Source: Patulibacter defluvii
Lineage (GTDB): Bacteria > Actinomycetota > Thermoleophilia > Solirubrobacterales > Solirubrobacteraceae
Length of the DNA stretch: 64,000 bases
Direction of reading: 5' to 3'
Assembly: GCF_034096925.1 (NCBI RefSeq)
Contig: NZ_JAWZSQ010000023.1
Span: 27,735-91,734 of the forward strand
In this document: piece by piece, positions 1 through 9,700 of the stretch
How the letters are laid out: the number at the start of each line of letters is the position of its first letter
Numbering within the stretch: the first letter of the stretch is position 1
The notes under the pieces: generated by a model
The model's input: only the letters and a program-made list of their open reading frames with translations
Database searches by the model: none
What the model was told of the DNA's origin: nothing
Position numbers and translations under genes: made by a program

Positions 1-1
1 C

Positions 2-808
2 CGCGACGGCGAGCTGCGCTACCTCGTCAGCGAGGACCGCGACTCGCAGGGCGACATCGCCGGCACGACGCGGGACATCCTCCACATCCGCGGCACCAAC
101 CAGGGCGGGCTGCGCCCTTGGTCGCCGATCGAGGTCCAGCGTGACCTGCTGCGTCGCTCCCGCAGCGAGGCCGAGTACCAGCAGTCGGTCCTGGACCAGG
201 GCGTCCGTCCGTCCGGGGTTCTGACCGCTCCCGAGGAGCTGTCCGACGAGGCGATCGAGCGCCTGTCGAAGCGCTGGAACGCCGCGAACGCCGGCTACCG
301 CAAGGGCGGCAAGACGGTGCTGCTGGAGGGCGGGGTCACCTGGCAGCAGGTCTCGCTCTCGGCGGCCGATGCGCAGTTCCTCGAGCAGCGACAGTTCTCG
401 CGTCAGGAGATGGCGATGATGCTGCGCCTGCCGGCAGGGGTGTTGCTGGCCGACACCGGCGGGACGCTGCATTACACGTCGGCCTCGATGGACCTCCAGT
501 GGCTCGCGCAGTACTCCATTGCGCCGGTCCTGAGCCGGATCTGTCGCGCGATCGCCTGGGACCCGGAGGTGCCGTGGCGCTCCGCTGTGGCCAAGCCGGG
601 GCGCACCTTCCCGGCGTTCAACCTCGACGCGCTCTCGGACGCCGATCCGACGACACGCGCGCAGAACCACGTGCTGTTTCGGCAATCCGGGATCACCACC
701 GCCAACGAGCGCCGCCTGCTGGAGGGCCTGCCTCCGATCGAGGGCGGCGACGTACTGCCTCCGGTCAAGCCGGGCGGCGAAGTCAGCGTCACGGAGCCCA
801 AGGGATGA
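2..808 (+). CDS. Phage portal protein, HK97 family (C-terminal part)
   Basis: The reading frame is open from base 2 to a TGA at 806-808, so the 5' part is off the window; 268 residues are seen. The sequence contains the portal-type stretches GVRPSGVLTAPEEL and KGGKTVLLEGGVTW, then a helical segment with LRLPAGVLL, as in the stem and clip region of HK97-family portals. The portal forms the dodecameric ring at the head vertex through which DNA is packaged. It overlaps the prohead protease by ATGA, as usual in head operons. Confidence 0.88.
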   Translation, partial: RDGELRYLVSEDRDSQGDIAGTTRDILHIRGTNQGGLRPWSPIEVQRDLLRRSRSEAEYQQSVLDQGVRPSGVLTAPEELSDEAIERLSKRWNAANAGYRKGGKTVLLEGGVTWQQVSLSAADAQFLEQRQFSRQEMAMMLRLPAGVLLADTGGTLHYTSASMDLQWLAQYSIAPVLSRICRAIAWDPEVPWRSAVAKPGRTFPAFNLDALSDADPTTRAQNHVLFRQSGITTANERRLLEGLPPIEGGDVLPPVKPGGEVSVTEPKG

Positions 809-1584
809 CCCACTTCGACCTGCGCGACCTCCCGGCCACCGCCGCGGAGATGCGCTCCCGCGAACGGCTGCTGGTGCCGGAGTTCCGGACCGTCGACCTC
901 GCGGAGGTCCGTGCCACCGTCGAGAACGGCGTCGTGCGCGCCGGCGGCCTGGCGATCGTCTTCGACTCGCCGTCCGTCGACATGGGCGGCTGGTACGAGG
1001 TCATCAAGCGCGGCTCGCTGCGCAAGCTGCTCCGGACCCGCCCCGACACACGGCTCCTCGTCAACCACGACGGCCTGCCGCTCGGCCGGACGGTGCCCGG
1101 AACGCTGGAGATCGAGGAGATCGCTCGCGGCCTCTCCTGGGAGGCCGAGTTCCCCGACACCCAGCTCGCGCGCGATGTCGCCGTCCTGCTGGAGCGGGGC
1201 GACCTGGACCAGATGTCGTTCCGGTTCCAGGTGGCCGCCGGAGGCGCTACCTGGACCACGGAGAGCGACGGGCGCGAGCGCCGCGACGTGACCGAGATCT
1301 CCCATCTGCCGGAGATCTCGATCGTGACCTTCCCGGCCTACGAGGCCAGCACTGCCGGACTGCGGTCCGACACCACCCGCGAAGACGAGGACGCCGAGCA
1401 GCTTGCCGGCGGCGAGGGGCGCGAGGCCCCGGATGCCGCCGACTCGGGCACGGCGGACCGCTCGATCGCCGACGCGGACGACGCCAACGATGGGGTGGCC
1501 GACGAGGAGTCGGCCGCAGCGATTCGACGGCTTGCCATCGCCCGCCGCCAACTGGCGGCACGGCGCCTGAACTACCCCCGTTAG
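805..1584 (+). CDS. HK97-family prohead protease
   Basis: 259 residues from the ATG at 805, which overlaps the portal stop (ATGA). The fold is recognisable by GGLAIVFDSPSVDMGGWYE, then LLVNHDGLPLGR with the likely catalytic His88, and QMSFRFQV with the likely catalytic Ser138. These match the His and Ser positions of the S78/U35 prohead protease family, which cleaves scaffold and capsid N-termini during head maturation. The last 90 or so residues are Asp/Glu/Ala-rich and probably disordered. It sits directly before the capsid gene as expected. Confidence 0.92.
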   Translation: MTHFDLRDLPATAAEMRSRERLLVPEFRTVDLAEVRATVENGVVRAGGLAIVFDSPSVDMGGWYEVIKRGSLRKLLRTRPDTRLLVNHDGLPLGRTVPGTLEIEEIARGLSWEAEFPDTQLARDVAVLLERGDLDQMSFRFQVAAGGATWTTESDGRERRDVTEISHLPEISIVTFPAYEASTAGLRSDTTREDEDAEQLAGGEGREAPDAADSGTADRSIADADDANDGVADEESAAAIRRLAIARRQLAARRLNYPR

Positions 1585-1595
1585 GGAGGCAACCC

Positions 1596-2810
1596 ATGTC
1601 GTCGACCCTGTCGACCACCCGCACCTCCGATCTGCTGGAGGAGCGCGCTCGCCTGCACGGCGAGCTGAAGGACCAGGTCCGCGCGGCCGAGGAGGCCGGT
1701 GAGGGCTTCTCGGCCGAGGATCTGGCGAGCTACAACCAGCGCGGCGAGCGCCTCGACCGGCTCGACGCCGAGATCTCGGCCCGCAACCGCGTGGCGAAGC
1801 TGGACGAGCAGGCGCGCAACGATGCCGCCGACGCCGCGAAGCTGACCCGCGAGCAGGCCAAGGCGGAGGACGAGACCCTTCGCGCCGCGCTCAACACCGA
1901 TGAGTACCGCGACGCGCTGACCGCGTTCGCGTGCGGCCGCGAGCTGGACGACGAGCAGCGCTCGACGCTGAACGTCGGCACCGACGGCGAGGGCGGCTAC
2001 GCCGTCCCGGAGGAGTGGGGCTCCCTGCGCGAGCCGCTTCAGCAGGCCGCCAAGCTCCGCGGCCTTTCCGAGGTGCTGACGACCGCCACCGGCGGCGACC
2101 TCCACATCCCGTTCGTCTCGGCCGACGCCGCTGAGCCGGGCATCGTCGCCGAGCAGACCACGATCCCCGACGACGCCGAGGAGTTCGACGAGGTCATCCT
2201 GCGGGCCTACAAGGTCCCGCAGATCGTCAAGGGCTCCGAGGAGATGGTCCAGGACGCCCTGTTCGACGTGCCGGCATTCGTAGGCCGGCGTCTCGGGTTC
2301 CGGCTCGGGATCAAGGCCGACAAGCTGTACACGATCGGCACTGGCACCAACCAGCCGCAGGGCATCTTCGTCGGCTCCGCGGTCGGCGTCGCCGCCGCTC
2401 CGGCGGTCGGGTACGACCAGCTCATCGACCTGTACCACTCGGTCGCCGAGCAGTACCGCGACGGGGCCGTGTTCATGATGCACGACCTCACCGTCGCGGC
2501 CCTGCGCAAGATCAAGGACACCACCGGCCGTCCGCTGTGGGAGCCCTCGGTCCAGGCGGGCGAGCCGCCGCGGATCATCGGCGTTCCGACGATCACGAGC
2601 CAGTTCGCCCCGCAGATGGGTGCCGGCAGCCGGTCGGTCCTGTTCGGGAACCCGGCCCTCGGGTTCACGATCCGCGACGTCCTCGGCGTCACGATCAAGT
2701 ACCTGGACCAGCGGTACGCCGACAACGACCAGCTGGCCTGGCGCGGCAAGCTGCGCACGGACTCCAAGGTCACCGACCAGAACGCCCTGAAGGTGCTCGT
2801 CCAGGCGTAG
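1596..2810 (+). CDS. Major capsid protein, HK97 fold
   Basis: 404 residues; the ATG at 1596 has a good ribosome site GGGAGG at 1584-1589. Residues about 10-90 form a charged coiled coil (the delta or scaffold region that the upstream protease would remove). The rest contains capsid-family signatures: GGYAVPEEWGSLREPL, a VPQIVKGSEEMVQDA helix, GTGTNQPQGIF and a C-terminal KVLVQA strand. It builds the icosahedral shell. The following hairpin may reduce downstream transcription, as capsid protein is needed in excess. Confidence 0.95.
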   Translation: MSSTLSTTRTSDLLEERARLHGELKDQVRAAEEAGEGFSAEDLASYNQRGERLDRLDAEISARNRVAKLDEQARNDAADAAKLTREQAKAEDETLRAALNTDEYRDALTAFACGRELDDEQRSTLNVGTDGEGGYAVPEEWGSLREPLQQAAKLRGLSEVLTTATGGDLHIPFVSADAAEPGIVAEQTTIPDDAEEFDEVILRAYKVPQIVKGSEEMVQDALFDVPAFVGRRLGFRLGIKADKLYTIGTGTNQPQGIFVGSAVGVAAAPAVGYDQLIDLYHSVAEQYRDGAVFMMHDLTVAALRKIKDTTGRPLWEPSVQAGEPPRIIGVPTITSQFAPQMGAGSRSVLFGNPALGFTIRDVLGVTIKYLDQRYADNDQLAWRGKLRTDSKVTDQNALKVLVQA

Positions 2811-2817
2811 TTCCCAT

Positions 2818-2851
2818 GGTCGTCGCCTCGCTTCGCGGCGGGGCGACGACC
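2818..2851 (+). terminator. Hairpin after the capsid gene
   Basis: GGTCGTCGCC at 2818-2827 pairs perfectly with GGCGACGACC at 2842-2851, leaving a 14-nt loop. There is no T-run, which is common in very GC-rich genomes. Its place immediately after the capsid gene suggests a partial terminator or a stabiliser of the capsid mRNA 3' end; the function is inferred. Confidence 0.5.
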
Positions 2852-2892
2852 GGCCCCCTTCCATCCACCCACTCTCCCTCTGGAGCGCACGC

Positions 2893-3069
2893 ATGCCCAA
2901 GGTGAAGCTGACCGCTGGCGCGATCGTGGACAACCAGGTCCGCGACGCCGGCCACGTCTTCGAGGTCACCGGCGAGCAGGCCGAGAAGATGATCGCCGAC
3001 GGCCAGGCCGAACTCGTCCGCGCCGCCGGTGGCAAGGGCCGCCGCGGGACCGAGACCGCCGACGCCTGA
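2893..3069 (+). CDS. Small head protein, unknown (58 aa)
   Basis: 58 residues, starting MPKVKLTAGAIVDNQVRDAG and ending in a basic tail. It lies between capsid and connector genes and its stop overlaps the next ATG (TGATG), so it is translated with the head operon. The beta-strand-like N-terminus and the EKMIADGQAELV segment resemble the small accessory proteins often found after capsid genes in actinophages. I do not recognise a named family. Confidence 0.65.
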   Translation: MPKVKLTAGAIVDNQVRDAGHVFEVTGEQAEKMIADGQAELVRAAGGKGRRGTETADA

Positions 3070-3890
3070 TGCTCGCCGCCGCCGGACAGCCGTTCGAGGT
3101 CGTCCGGTCGTTCCGCGACATCGACGGCGCCGCCGTCGACCCGTCCCCGGCACCGACCGCCACCGTCTCCCTGAACGGCGCCCCCGCCGCCACGGCGACG
3201 GTGCGGTCACTGGCCGAACCCGGCCTGTTCGGCGCACGAGTCCCGGCGGCGATGCTCTCGTCGCTCGGCCAGGTGACCGTGGTCTGGTCGTGGTCTGACG
3301 ACGGCGACGCGATGACCGCCGAGGACGTCGTGGACGTCACCACAGTCCCGGTCTGCACGATCTCCGACATCGAGGCGCTGCCGGCCAGCGAGTCCCGGAT
3401 CTACCCGGCCGGCCGGCTGATGCTGTACGCGATCTCGGTCGCGACGTCCCAGTTCGAGGTGGCCACCAACGAGACGTTCAGTCCGCGCCAGGCGACCGAC
3501 CTAGTGTCGGCGCGCTACCCGAAGGTGCGGGTGCCACGGCCCACCACGATCGTCGCGATCTCCCGCGATGGCGTCCCGATCGCTGACCTCACCGGCGTGA
3601 GCGTCGACCCTGACACCGGGGTCATCTACGGGCTGCCTCCCGCCTACCAGCCTGCCACGTGGGAGATCACGGTCCGCTACGGCATGGACCGGCCCCCCGC
3701 CGACGTGACCCGCGCTGTCGCGATCCTCGCCTCCTCGATCGCGGTCGCCGGCCCGTGGGACGACCGCGGCGTCGCGCTGCTCGGCGACATGCCCGCCCGC
3801 ATGCTGACCGCCGGCGTCGGCCGCACCAAGTTCTCGATCCCCGAGGTCGAGGCGGCCGCCCGCCGCTACCGCGTTCCCACCATCGCATGA
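3069..3890 (+). CDS. Head-tail connector-like protein
   Basis: 273 residues. The first 100 or so residues look like an immunoglobulin-like or beta-sandwich domain (SLNGAPAATATVRSL, VVWSWSDDGDAMTAEDVVDV). The remainder is helical and strand-rich, ending in FSIPEVEAAARRYRVPTIA, the kind of tail seen in adaptor or head-completion proteins. The position directly after the capsid block fits a connector that binds the portal ring. The exact family was not recognised from sequence alone. Confidence 0.6.
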   Translation: MLAAAGQPFEVVRSFRDIDGAAVDPSPAPTATVSLNGAPAATATVRSLAEPGLFGARVPAAMLSSLGQVTVVWSWSDDGDAMTAEDVVDVTTVPVCTISDIEALPASESRIYPAGRLMLYAISVATSQFEVATNETFSPRQATDLVSARYPKVRVPRPTTIVAISRDGVPIADLTGVSVDPDTGVIYGLPPAYQPATWEITVRYGMDRPPADVTRAVAILASSIAVAGPWDDRGVALLGDMPARMLTAGVGRTKFSIPEVEAAARRYRVPTIA

Positions 3891-4342
3891 GCACCCCACG
3901 CGAGATCCGCGCAGCGCTCGTTCGCGCGATCACGGAGACGATCGACGACTGCCGTGTCTTCGACGGCCCGCCCGCTGGCGACCAGCCGCCTTTCGAGGCG
4001 GTCTGGATCGAGCGCAAGCACTCCGCAACGTTCGAGCCGCGCGCGCTCGGTGGCCAGCCGTGGGGCCGGGAGCAGCACCTCCGGTTCCACGTCAAGGTCG
4101 CCGCGTACCGCGAGGCCCCGTCCCACGACGTCGCGCACGCGGCGGCATCCGAGCGTGTCGACGACCTCGTCCACCGCATCGAGTGGGACGCGATCGGCCG
4201 CAACCAGACGCTGTTCGACACCTGCACCGACGCCTACGTCGTCGAGACCGACACCGACGACGTCGCCGAGCCCAGCGGCTGGGAGGTCCACTGCGACCTC
4301 ACCGTCGCTGTCCGCCAGCTCCCCTCGATCCCAGGACTCTGA
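3887..4342 (+). CDS. Neck protein, tail-terminator-like
   Basis: 151 residues from the ATG at 3887, overlapping the previous stop (ATGA). An N-terminal helix (REIRAALVRAITETI) followed by alternating strands (LRFHVKVAAYR, YVVETDTDDV, WEVHCDLTVAVRQL) and a Tyr/Asp-containing central helix is the size and layout of tail terminator or neck proteins that close the tail tube. Assignment rests on size, predicted topology and position, not on a clear motif. Confidence 0.5.
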   Translation: MSTPREIRAALVRAITETIDDCRVFDGPPAGDQPPFEAVWIERKHSATFEPRALGGQPWGREQHLRFHVKVAAYREAPSHDVAHAAASERVDDLVHRIEWDAIGRNQTLFDTCTDAYVVETDTDDVAEPSGWEVHCDLTVAVRQLPSIPGL

Positions 4343-4344
4343 CC

Positions 4345-4563
4345 ATGGCTAACCCGAAGACCAAGACCGTCACCTACACCGGCTCTCACGACTTCGTGGA
4401 GGTCGCCGGCCACCCCGAGGCGATCGTCCGCGGCAAGCCGACAAAGATCGACGCCGCCCTCGCGGACGGCCTGCACGGCAAGGACTGGAAGATCGGTCCC
4501 GTCACGGCCGATCCCGACCCCGCTCCGGACCACACCCCGGAGCCGAAGACGACGGGCAAGTAG
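4345..4563 (+). CDS. Small neck/tail protein, unknown (72 aa)
   Basis: 72 residues beginning MANPKTKTVTYTGSHDFVEV, three bases after the preceding gene. The first 50 residues look like a small beta-barrel with VEVAGHPEAIVRGKP; the last 20 are Pro/Asp-rich. The general plan is like that of the 58-residue protein at 2893. No named family recognised; probably a minor head or tail accessory protein. Confidence 0.6.
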   Translation: MANPKTKTVTYTGSHDFVEVAGHPEAIVRGKPTKIDAALADGLHGKDWKIGPVTADPDPAPDHTPEPKTTGK

Positions 4564-4635
4564 CCCGCCTCACCCGTTCGAGCGCGGCGTTCCGGGCCGC
4601 AGCGCGACACCACACCACCAAGGAACCACACCACC

Positions 4636-5625
4636 ATGGCTCTCGCTAGTGGTCTCGGCGCGCAGCTCGGAATCGCGCTCGAGACGGCCCCGGGCACCTA
4701 CCAGGCCCCCTCCTCCTGCCTCACCCTCCTCAACGAGACGCTGAAGGAGAAGAAGGACAAGGTCAAGCTGAAGGGGCTCCGCCCCGACGTTCTGGTCCAG
4801 CAGGACGGACTCCACCTCGACACGACCCGCCACGTCGAGGGCGACATCGTCCCCATCCCCCTCTCCAAGGGCCTCGGGAAGATCTTCACCCTCCTCAACG
4901 GCCTGACGCCGACCCCGACCGGGGCGGGCACCGCCAAGACGTGGACCTTCCCGATCGGCACGTCCGCGCCCGACGGCAAGTCCGCGACGCTCCAGGTCGG
5001 GGTCCCCGGCACCGACGGGGTGACGCAGGCCAAGAGCGTGATCGGCTGCGTCATCAGCTCCCTGACGCTGTCGATGGAGCGCGGCGGCGCGCTCCAGATG
5101 ACGGCGAACGTCTGGGGCGCCGACATGCTGACCGAGGAGCCGCTGGTCACCGCGGTCTACCCGGCCGGCGCTGAGGCGTTCGGGTTCCGCGGCTCGGTCC
5201 TCCAGTTCGACGACGCGGCGATCGGGTCGTGCGTCCGCTCCATCTCGATCACGTTCACGTTCCCGAAGGCCACCGATCGTTTCTGCCTCAACGGTTCCGG
5301 GACGGCGCTGACGCCGATCACCAACGACCAGATCACGGTCACCGGCAACTTCGAGTTCGAGTTCTCCAACGGCTGGACCCAGGTCGACGCGTTCCGCGAC
5401 TCCACCCGCCGCAAGCTGACGCTGACCAACACGGCGCTGACCGAGATCGAGACGGGCATCAAGCCCCAGATCAACGTCGAGATCCCGAAGTTCGTCGTGA
5501 TCGACGACGCGACCCCGGTGGTCGCCGGCCCGGACCTCGTCACGATGACGGGCCAGTTCGAGGCCGTCGCCGGGACGGCGCCGGCGGCGACGATCACGTA
5601 CGTCACCACCGACACGGCCCTGTAG
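4636..5625 (+). CDS. Major tail tube protein
   Basis: 329 residues from the ATG at 4636, after an AC-rich leader. The protein is strand-rich with features of tail tube subunits: ISSLTLSMERGGALQMTANVWG, SVLQFDDAAIGSCVRSISI and ITVTGNFEFEFSNGW. Its place just before the gp10-like protein, chaperones and tape measure supports a tail tube role, polymerising in hexameric rings around the tape measure protein. Confidence 0.82.
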   Translation: MALASGLGAQLGIALETAPGTYQAPSSCLTLLNETLKEKKDKVKLKGLRPDVLVQQDGLHLDTTRHVEGDIVPIPLSKGLGKIFTLLNGLTPTPTGAGTAKTWTFPIGTSAPDGKSATLQVGVPGTDGVTQAKSVIGCVISSLTLSMERGGALQMTANVWGADMLTEEPLVTAVYPAGAEAFGFRGSVLQFDDAAIGSCVRSISITFTFPKATDRFCLNGSGTALTPITNDQITVTGNFEFEFSNGWTQVDAFRDSTRRKLTLTNTALTEIETGIKPQINVEIPKFVVIDDATPVVAGPDLVTMTGQFEAVAGTAPAATITYVTTDTAL

Positions 5626-5628
5626 ACC

Positions 5629-6144
5629 ATGGCGCGCGGCCTGGTCCAGGTCCAAGGGCTGGCCGAGACCCGCCGCGCGCTGCGTGACCTCGGGCGGGCG
5701 ACCGGCCGCGAGTTCGACCGCGAAGGCCGCCGGATCGCGGTCAAGGTCCGCGACGTCGCCTCGAGCAACACGCCGAAGCTGACCGGCACCGCGGCCCGCT
5801 CGTGGAAGGTCTCCTCGACCTACCGCGGGATCGCGGTGCGGTCGACGCTGGAGTACATCGGCCAGATCGAGCGCGGCTCCCAGGTCTGGCTGCGCCGCGG
5901 CCTGCCATACGCCGCCGGCCTCTCGGGCCCGCGGTCGGCGGCGGGGCGTCGCGGAGCGCTCGCGATGCGCCAGGTGCCGGCACCTCCCGGCCCCAACGGC
6001 CAGGCGCGCGTCGTCAACGAGGCGCGCTACCTACGCCCCCGCCTTCGGCCGCTGAACCAGGCGGCCACCACCCTTGCCCCGCAGATCGGGCGCGACGTCG
6101 ACCGGATGGTCGACCGCCTGATCGCCAAGCACGGCCTCGGCTGA
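5629..6144 (+). CDS. HK97 gp10-like tail completion protein
   Basis: 171 residues. The pattern QGLAETRRALRDLG followed by ASSNTPKLTGTAARSW and a YIGQIERGS strand is typical of the HK97 gp10-like family of head-tail joining or tail completion proteins. In many phages this gene precedes the tail tube gene; here it follows it. It starts three bases after the tube gene and is followed by a strong hairpin. Confidence 0.75.
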   Translation: MARGLVQVQGLAETRRALRDLGRATGREFDREGRRIAVKVRDVASSNTPKLTGTAARSWKVSSTYRGIAVRSTLEYIGQIERGSQVWLRRGLPYAAGLSGPRSAAGRRGALAMRQVPAPPGPNGQARVVNEARYLRPRLRPLNQAATTLAPQIGRDVDRMVDRLIAKHGLG

Positions 6145-6167
6145 GCACCCGCGGGGCGCCCCACGTG

Positions 6168-6195
6168 GGGCGGGAGGAGCCCGGACCTCCCGCCC
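6168..6195 (+). terminator. Hairpin between gp10-like and chaperone genes
   Basis: GGGCGGGAGG at 6168-6177 pairs perfectly with CCTCCCGCCC at 6186-6195 across an 8-nt loop. No T-tract follows. It lies in the only sizeable gap of the tail operon and may act as a partial terminator or mRNA processing site separating highly expressed tube mRNA from the chaperone and tape measure genes. Confidence 0.5.
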
Positions 6196-6246
6196 TGCGA
6201 CCACCTCTCCGGGCGCACCACCAACCCCCTACCGGGAGGGACCGCC

Positions 6247-6597
6247 GTGTCCACCACATTCGTCGTGCGAGCGACGATCAAGAACGAGACCTACGAACTC
6301 GACTTCGGGTCGCTGACCGGCCTGGAGCGCATCGAAGCCAAGCGCATCCTGGGCGTCGACCAGTTCGAGTTCGGGCAGCTCCTCAACGACGAGATCGGCG
6401 CCTACGTCATCGCCTACCTCGCCGCCAAGCGCGTGCGTCCCAACCTGTCGCCCGACGACGTCCTGAGCCTGCCGGCCCGGGACCTCTCGATCGACTTCGG
6501 CCTGGGCGACGGTGAGGAGAAGGACCCTTTCTCGCCCTCCGCGACGAAGGCGTCCCCCGCGAAGCGGTCCGCCTCGAAGCCCTCCTCCGCGGAGTAG
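6247..6597 (+). CDS. Tail assembly chaperone (G-type, unshifted product)
   Basis: 116 residues from a GTG at 6247 with ribosome site GGGAGGG at 6234-6240. It starts MSTTFVVRATIKNETYELDF and has the small alpha-helical layout of lambda gpG-type chaperones that bind the tape measure protein. The tail after residue 95 is a low-complexity Lys/Ser/Ala stretch ending at a TAG at 6595-6597. This fits termination in the zero frame just beyond a slippery site at 6525-6531. Confidence 0.8.
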   Translation: MSTTFVVRATIKNETYELDFGSLTGLERIEAKRILGVDQFEFGQLLNDEIGAYVIAYLAAKRVRPNLSPDDVLSLPARDLSIDFGLGDGEEKDPFSPSATKASPAKRSASKPSSAE

Positions 6598-6761
6598 TCG
6601 ACGCCCGCCGGCTCTGGACGCCCGACTGGGCCGCCCTGTTCGGCCTGCACCCCTGGCACCTGCCGCGCATGACCCCGATCGAGGTCGAGGCGTGCGCGCG
6701 CCAGATCGCCGAGCGCCGCGGCGCCGGCGACCCCTCCTCCCCCTCCTCTGACGAATCCTGA
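6247..6761 (+). CDS. Tail assembly chaperone, -1 frameshift fusion (GT-type)
   Basis: Join of 6247-6531 and 6531-6761, giving about 171 residues. After the slip the frame reads LALRDEGVPREAVRLEALL and then LFGLHPWHLPRMTPIEVE, a much more protein-like sequence than the zero-frame tail. It ends at TGA 6759-6761, overlapping the tape measure ATG. Lambda-like phages make the G and GT chaperones in a fixed ratio by exactly this arrangement. The minus-one frame has no start of its own near the site: it is closed by a TGA at 6513 just upstream. Confidence 0.8.
6525..6531 (+). other. Programmed -1 ribosomal frameshift site CCCTTTC
   Basis: In the zero frame the codons are GAC CCT TTC, so the heptamer is C CCT TTC, a perfect X XXY YYZ slippery sequence. 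Slipping back one base re-pairs both tRNAs with CCC and TTT. It lies 23 codons before the zero-frame stop, and the new frame opens only 12 nt before it, so the site is well placed to make the tail chaperone fusion. Confidence 0.85.
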
Positions 6762-9700
6762 TGGCTCGCGAAGTCAAGGTCACCATCGTTGGCGACGTCT
6801 CGCGGTTCGAGGCGGCGCTCGGCCGCGCGGATCGCGGACTGGACCGGCTCGGCACGTCCGCCCGCCGGGCGCAGCAGGTGCTGGCGACCGCGCTCGCGGG
6901 CGGTGCGCTCATCAGCGGCGCCGACAAGCTGATTAGCACCTTCGCGCAGTACGACACCGCGCTGCGTGAGGTCGGCGCGGTCTCGGGCGCCAGCGCGGCG
7001 CAGCTCCAGAAGATGGGCGAGATCGCCCGCACCACCGGACTCCAGACAGGTGTCGGCGCGACCTCGGCGACGCAGGCCATGGGTGAGCTGGCCAAGGCCG
7101 GTCTCAGCGTCGGCCAGGTCGGCCCCGCCCTGAAGGGGACCCTCGCACTCGCGCAGGCCGGCAGTCTCGGCGCCGCGGAGGCCGCGTCTGCCGCGGCGAA
7201 CGCGATGCAGACGTTCGGCCTGCGCGCGCAGGACACCGGCCGCGTCGCCGACGCGTTCGCGAACGCGGCGAACCTCACGACCGCCGACGTCGGTCATTTC
7301 GCTCAGGCGCTCGAGCAGGGAGGCGCGGCGGCGAAGCTCGTCGGCCTCGACTTCAAGAACACCACGCTGATCCTGACCGAGCTGGCCCGGATCGGCATCA
7401 AGGGCAGCGACGCCGGAACGTCGCTCAAGTCGGCGTTCCTCCAGATCGCGAACCCGACCAAGAAGGCCGCGGCCGCGATGGAGGACTACCACCTGTCCTT
7501 CTTCAAGGGCAACGGCAAGGTCAAGGACGCCGCCGACATCAGCGAGATGCTGCGCAAGCGTCTTGGTGGCCTGAACCAGCAGCAGCGCACCGCGGTCCTC
7601 CAGACGATCGCCGGCACCGACGGGTTCCGGACGTTCGCCGCGATGATGCGCGTCTCCGGCAAGGAGTCCGACGAGCTGATGAAGCAGCTCACCCGCCAGG
7701 GTTCGGCGGCGGAGACCGCGGCGAAGAAGAACGCCGGGTTCGAGGGCTCGATGCGGAAGCTGAAGGCCGCCGCCCAGGAGTTGGGCATCAGCCTCGGCGA
7801 CGAGTTCGCGCCCGACATTGCCCGGTTCGCCGACAAGCTGACCAAGCTCGCGGCGGACCCGGCGTTCAAGAGCGAGTTCGTCGCGACGTTCCGCTCCGGC
7901 GTCAACGTCACCAAGGACTTCATCGACACGATGAAGCCGGCGGTCGCGATCGTGGGCGACGCCGTCGACTTCTTCGCCAAGCTGCCCGGCCCGGTCAAGG
8001 AGACCGCGATCCAGCTCGGCGCGCTGTCGCTCGTCGCGTCCCGGTTGCAGGGCCCGCTCGGCCTGGTCGGCGCCTCCGGTGCGGTCGGCAAGCTCCGCAA
8101 CGAGCTCCGCAGCGTCCCCGCGGACGCCCGCAAGGCTCAGGCCGCGCTGGCCACCACCCAGGTCGCGGCGACCCGCACCGCGACCGCTGGCCGGCCCGGG
8201 TCGGCACGCAACCCGTTCCTGATGCCCGCGGCCAGTGCGGCGGACCTCTCCGGCGCCGCCCGGACGGACGCGGTCCTGTTCCGCCGCCAGCAGGCAGCGG
8301 CGCAGCGACTTGCCGACCAGGAACTGGCCCGTCAGCGGTCGTTCAACGCGCGGGTTCAGCGGCTCCGCGAGTCGACGCTGTCGAAGCTCTCCGCGAACCG
8401 GCGCGGCCTCGCTGGCGGCGCCGCGCTGGGCGGTCTCGGCGGCGGCCTGCTGTCCGACGGCGACCCCGTCCAGGGTGCCCTATCCGGCGCGGCTCTCGGT
8501 TCCGCTGGCGGTCCGCTGGGAGCCGCCGCGGGTGCGCTCGCTGGTGCCGGGGTCACGGCGCTGGTGAAGGCGTTCAAGGGTGCCGACGCCGAACGGGCGA
8601 AGAAGGCCGCCGCAGACTTCGCGCGCCGGGTCGCGGGCGACACGGACGCAGCGCTCGCCACCGGGCTGCGGCCCAACGATGCGCGGCTGGCTGCCGACGC
8701 GACAGCACGACTGAATGCGGGCCGCCAGGCCGTCGCGGAGTACCGCCGCGGCTCCCAGCTCATCCGCACCGGCGACACGCAGTCCGAGGCCAACCGCGGC
8801 GCCGACCTCCAGCGCGAAGCCCGCCGCCGCGCCCAGGCCGCCCAGCTCGATCTGGACGCCCTGCTGAAGGGCGACTCCAACAACTTCAAGCGCGCCGGGG
8901 AGCAGGCGCTGGCCGCGTTCCGGTCGGGGCTCGCCAGCTCCAAGGGGAAGCCCGGGAAGGCGTCCTGGACGTTCCAGGACTTCCGGGCGCTCCTTGCCGA
9001 CGCGCCGCGCGAGGCACAACAGAAGGGCGCGGACTCGATGATCCGCTTCGCCCGCGAGATGGAGAAGGGCGGCAACCTCCCGAAGGGGAGCGTGCGCCGG
9101 CTGGTCAAGGCACTCGGGCGGGAGTTCGACGGCCTCACTCCCATGGTCGGCAAGACCGTGGCGGACACCTCCCGCCAGGTCGACCGGGGCATCAACTTCG
9201 AGAAGATCGTCCGCGACGCCAACGTCTTCGTGGGGCGCGTGTCGGACCAGTTCAGCGGCCTGCCTCGCGTCGTCGTCAGGTCCCTTCCTGGCGCCGCTGC
9301 CGCCCTCCGCGACCAGCTCGACCGGCTGGGCGCAATCATCGAGAACGACGATCCTTCCACCAAGCTCTACAAGGCGGCGAAGAGGTCGCTTCCACGCGTC
9401 CGGCAGGAGTACCGGACCGTCCTGCGCGCGCTCGGCTCACAGATGGGTGGGTCGGAGAAGGACGCGGAGTCCTGGGCGCGGCGGACCGCCAGCGCGGCCC
9501 GCCGCGCTGGCAGCGGCGCAACGGACGTCAACAAGCTTCGCGATGCGGTCGACAAGCTCAACGCCAAGCTGCTGGACGGCGAGACCGCCGCGCGGCGGGT
9601 CGAGCGGGCGTGGCGCGACGCTGGCGCCTCGGCGAAGCTGGCCGAAGCCGCAGGGTCCGCGGTCGGCGGGATCACCGACTTCAGCACCGGCCTGTTCGAC

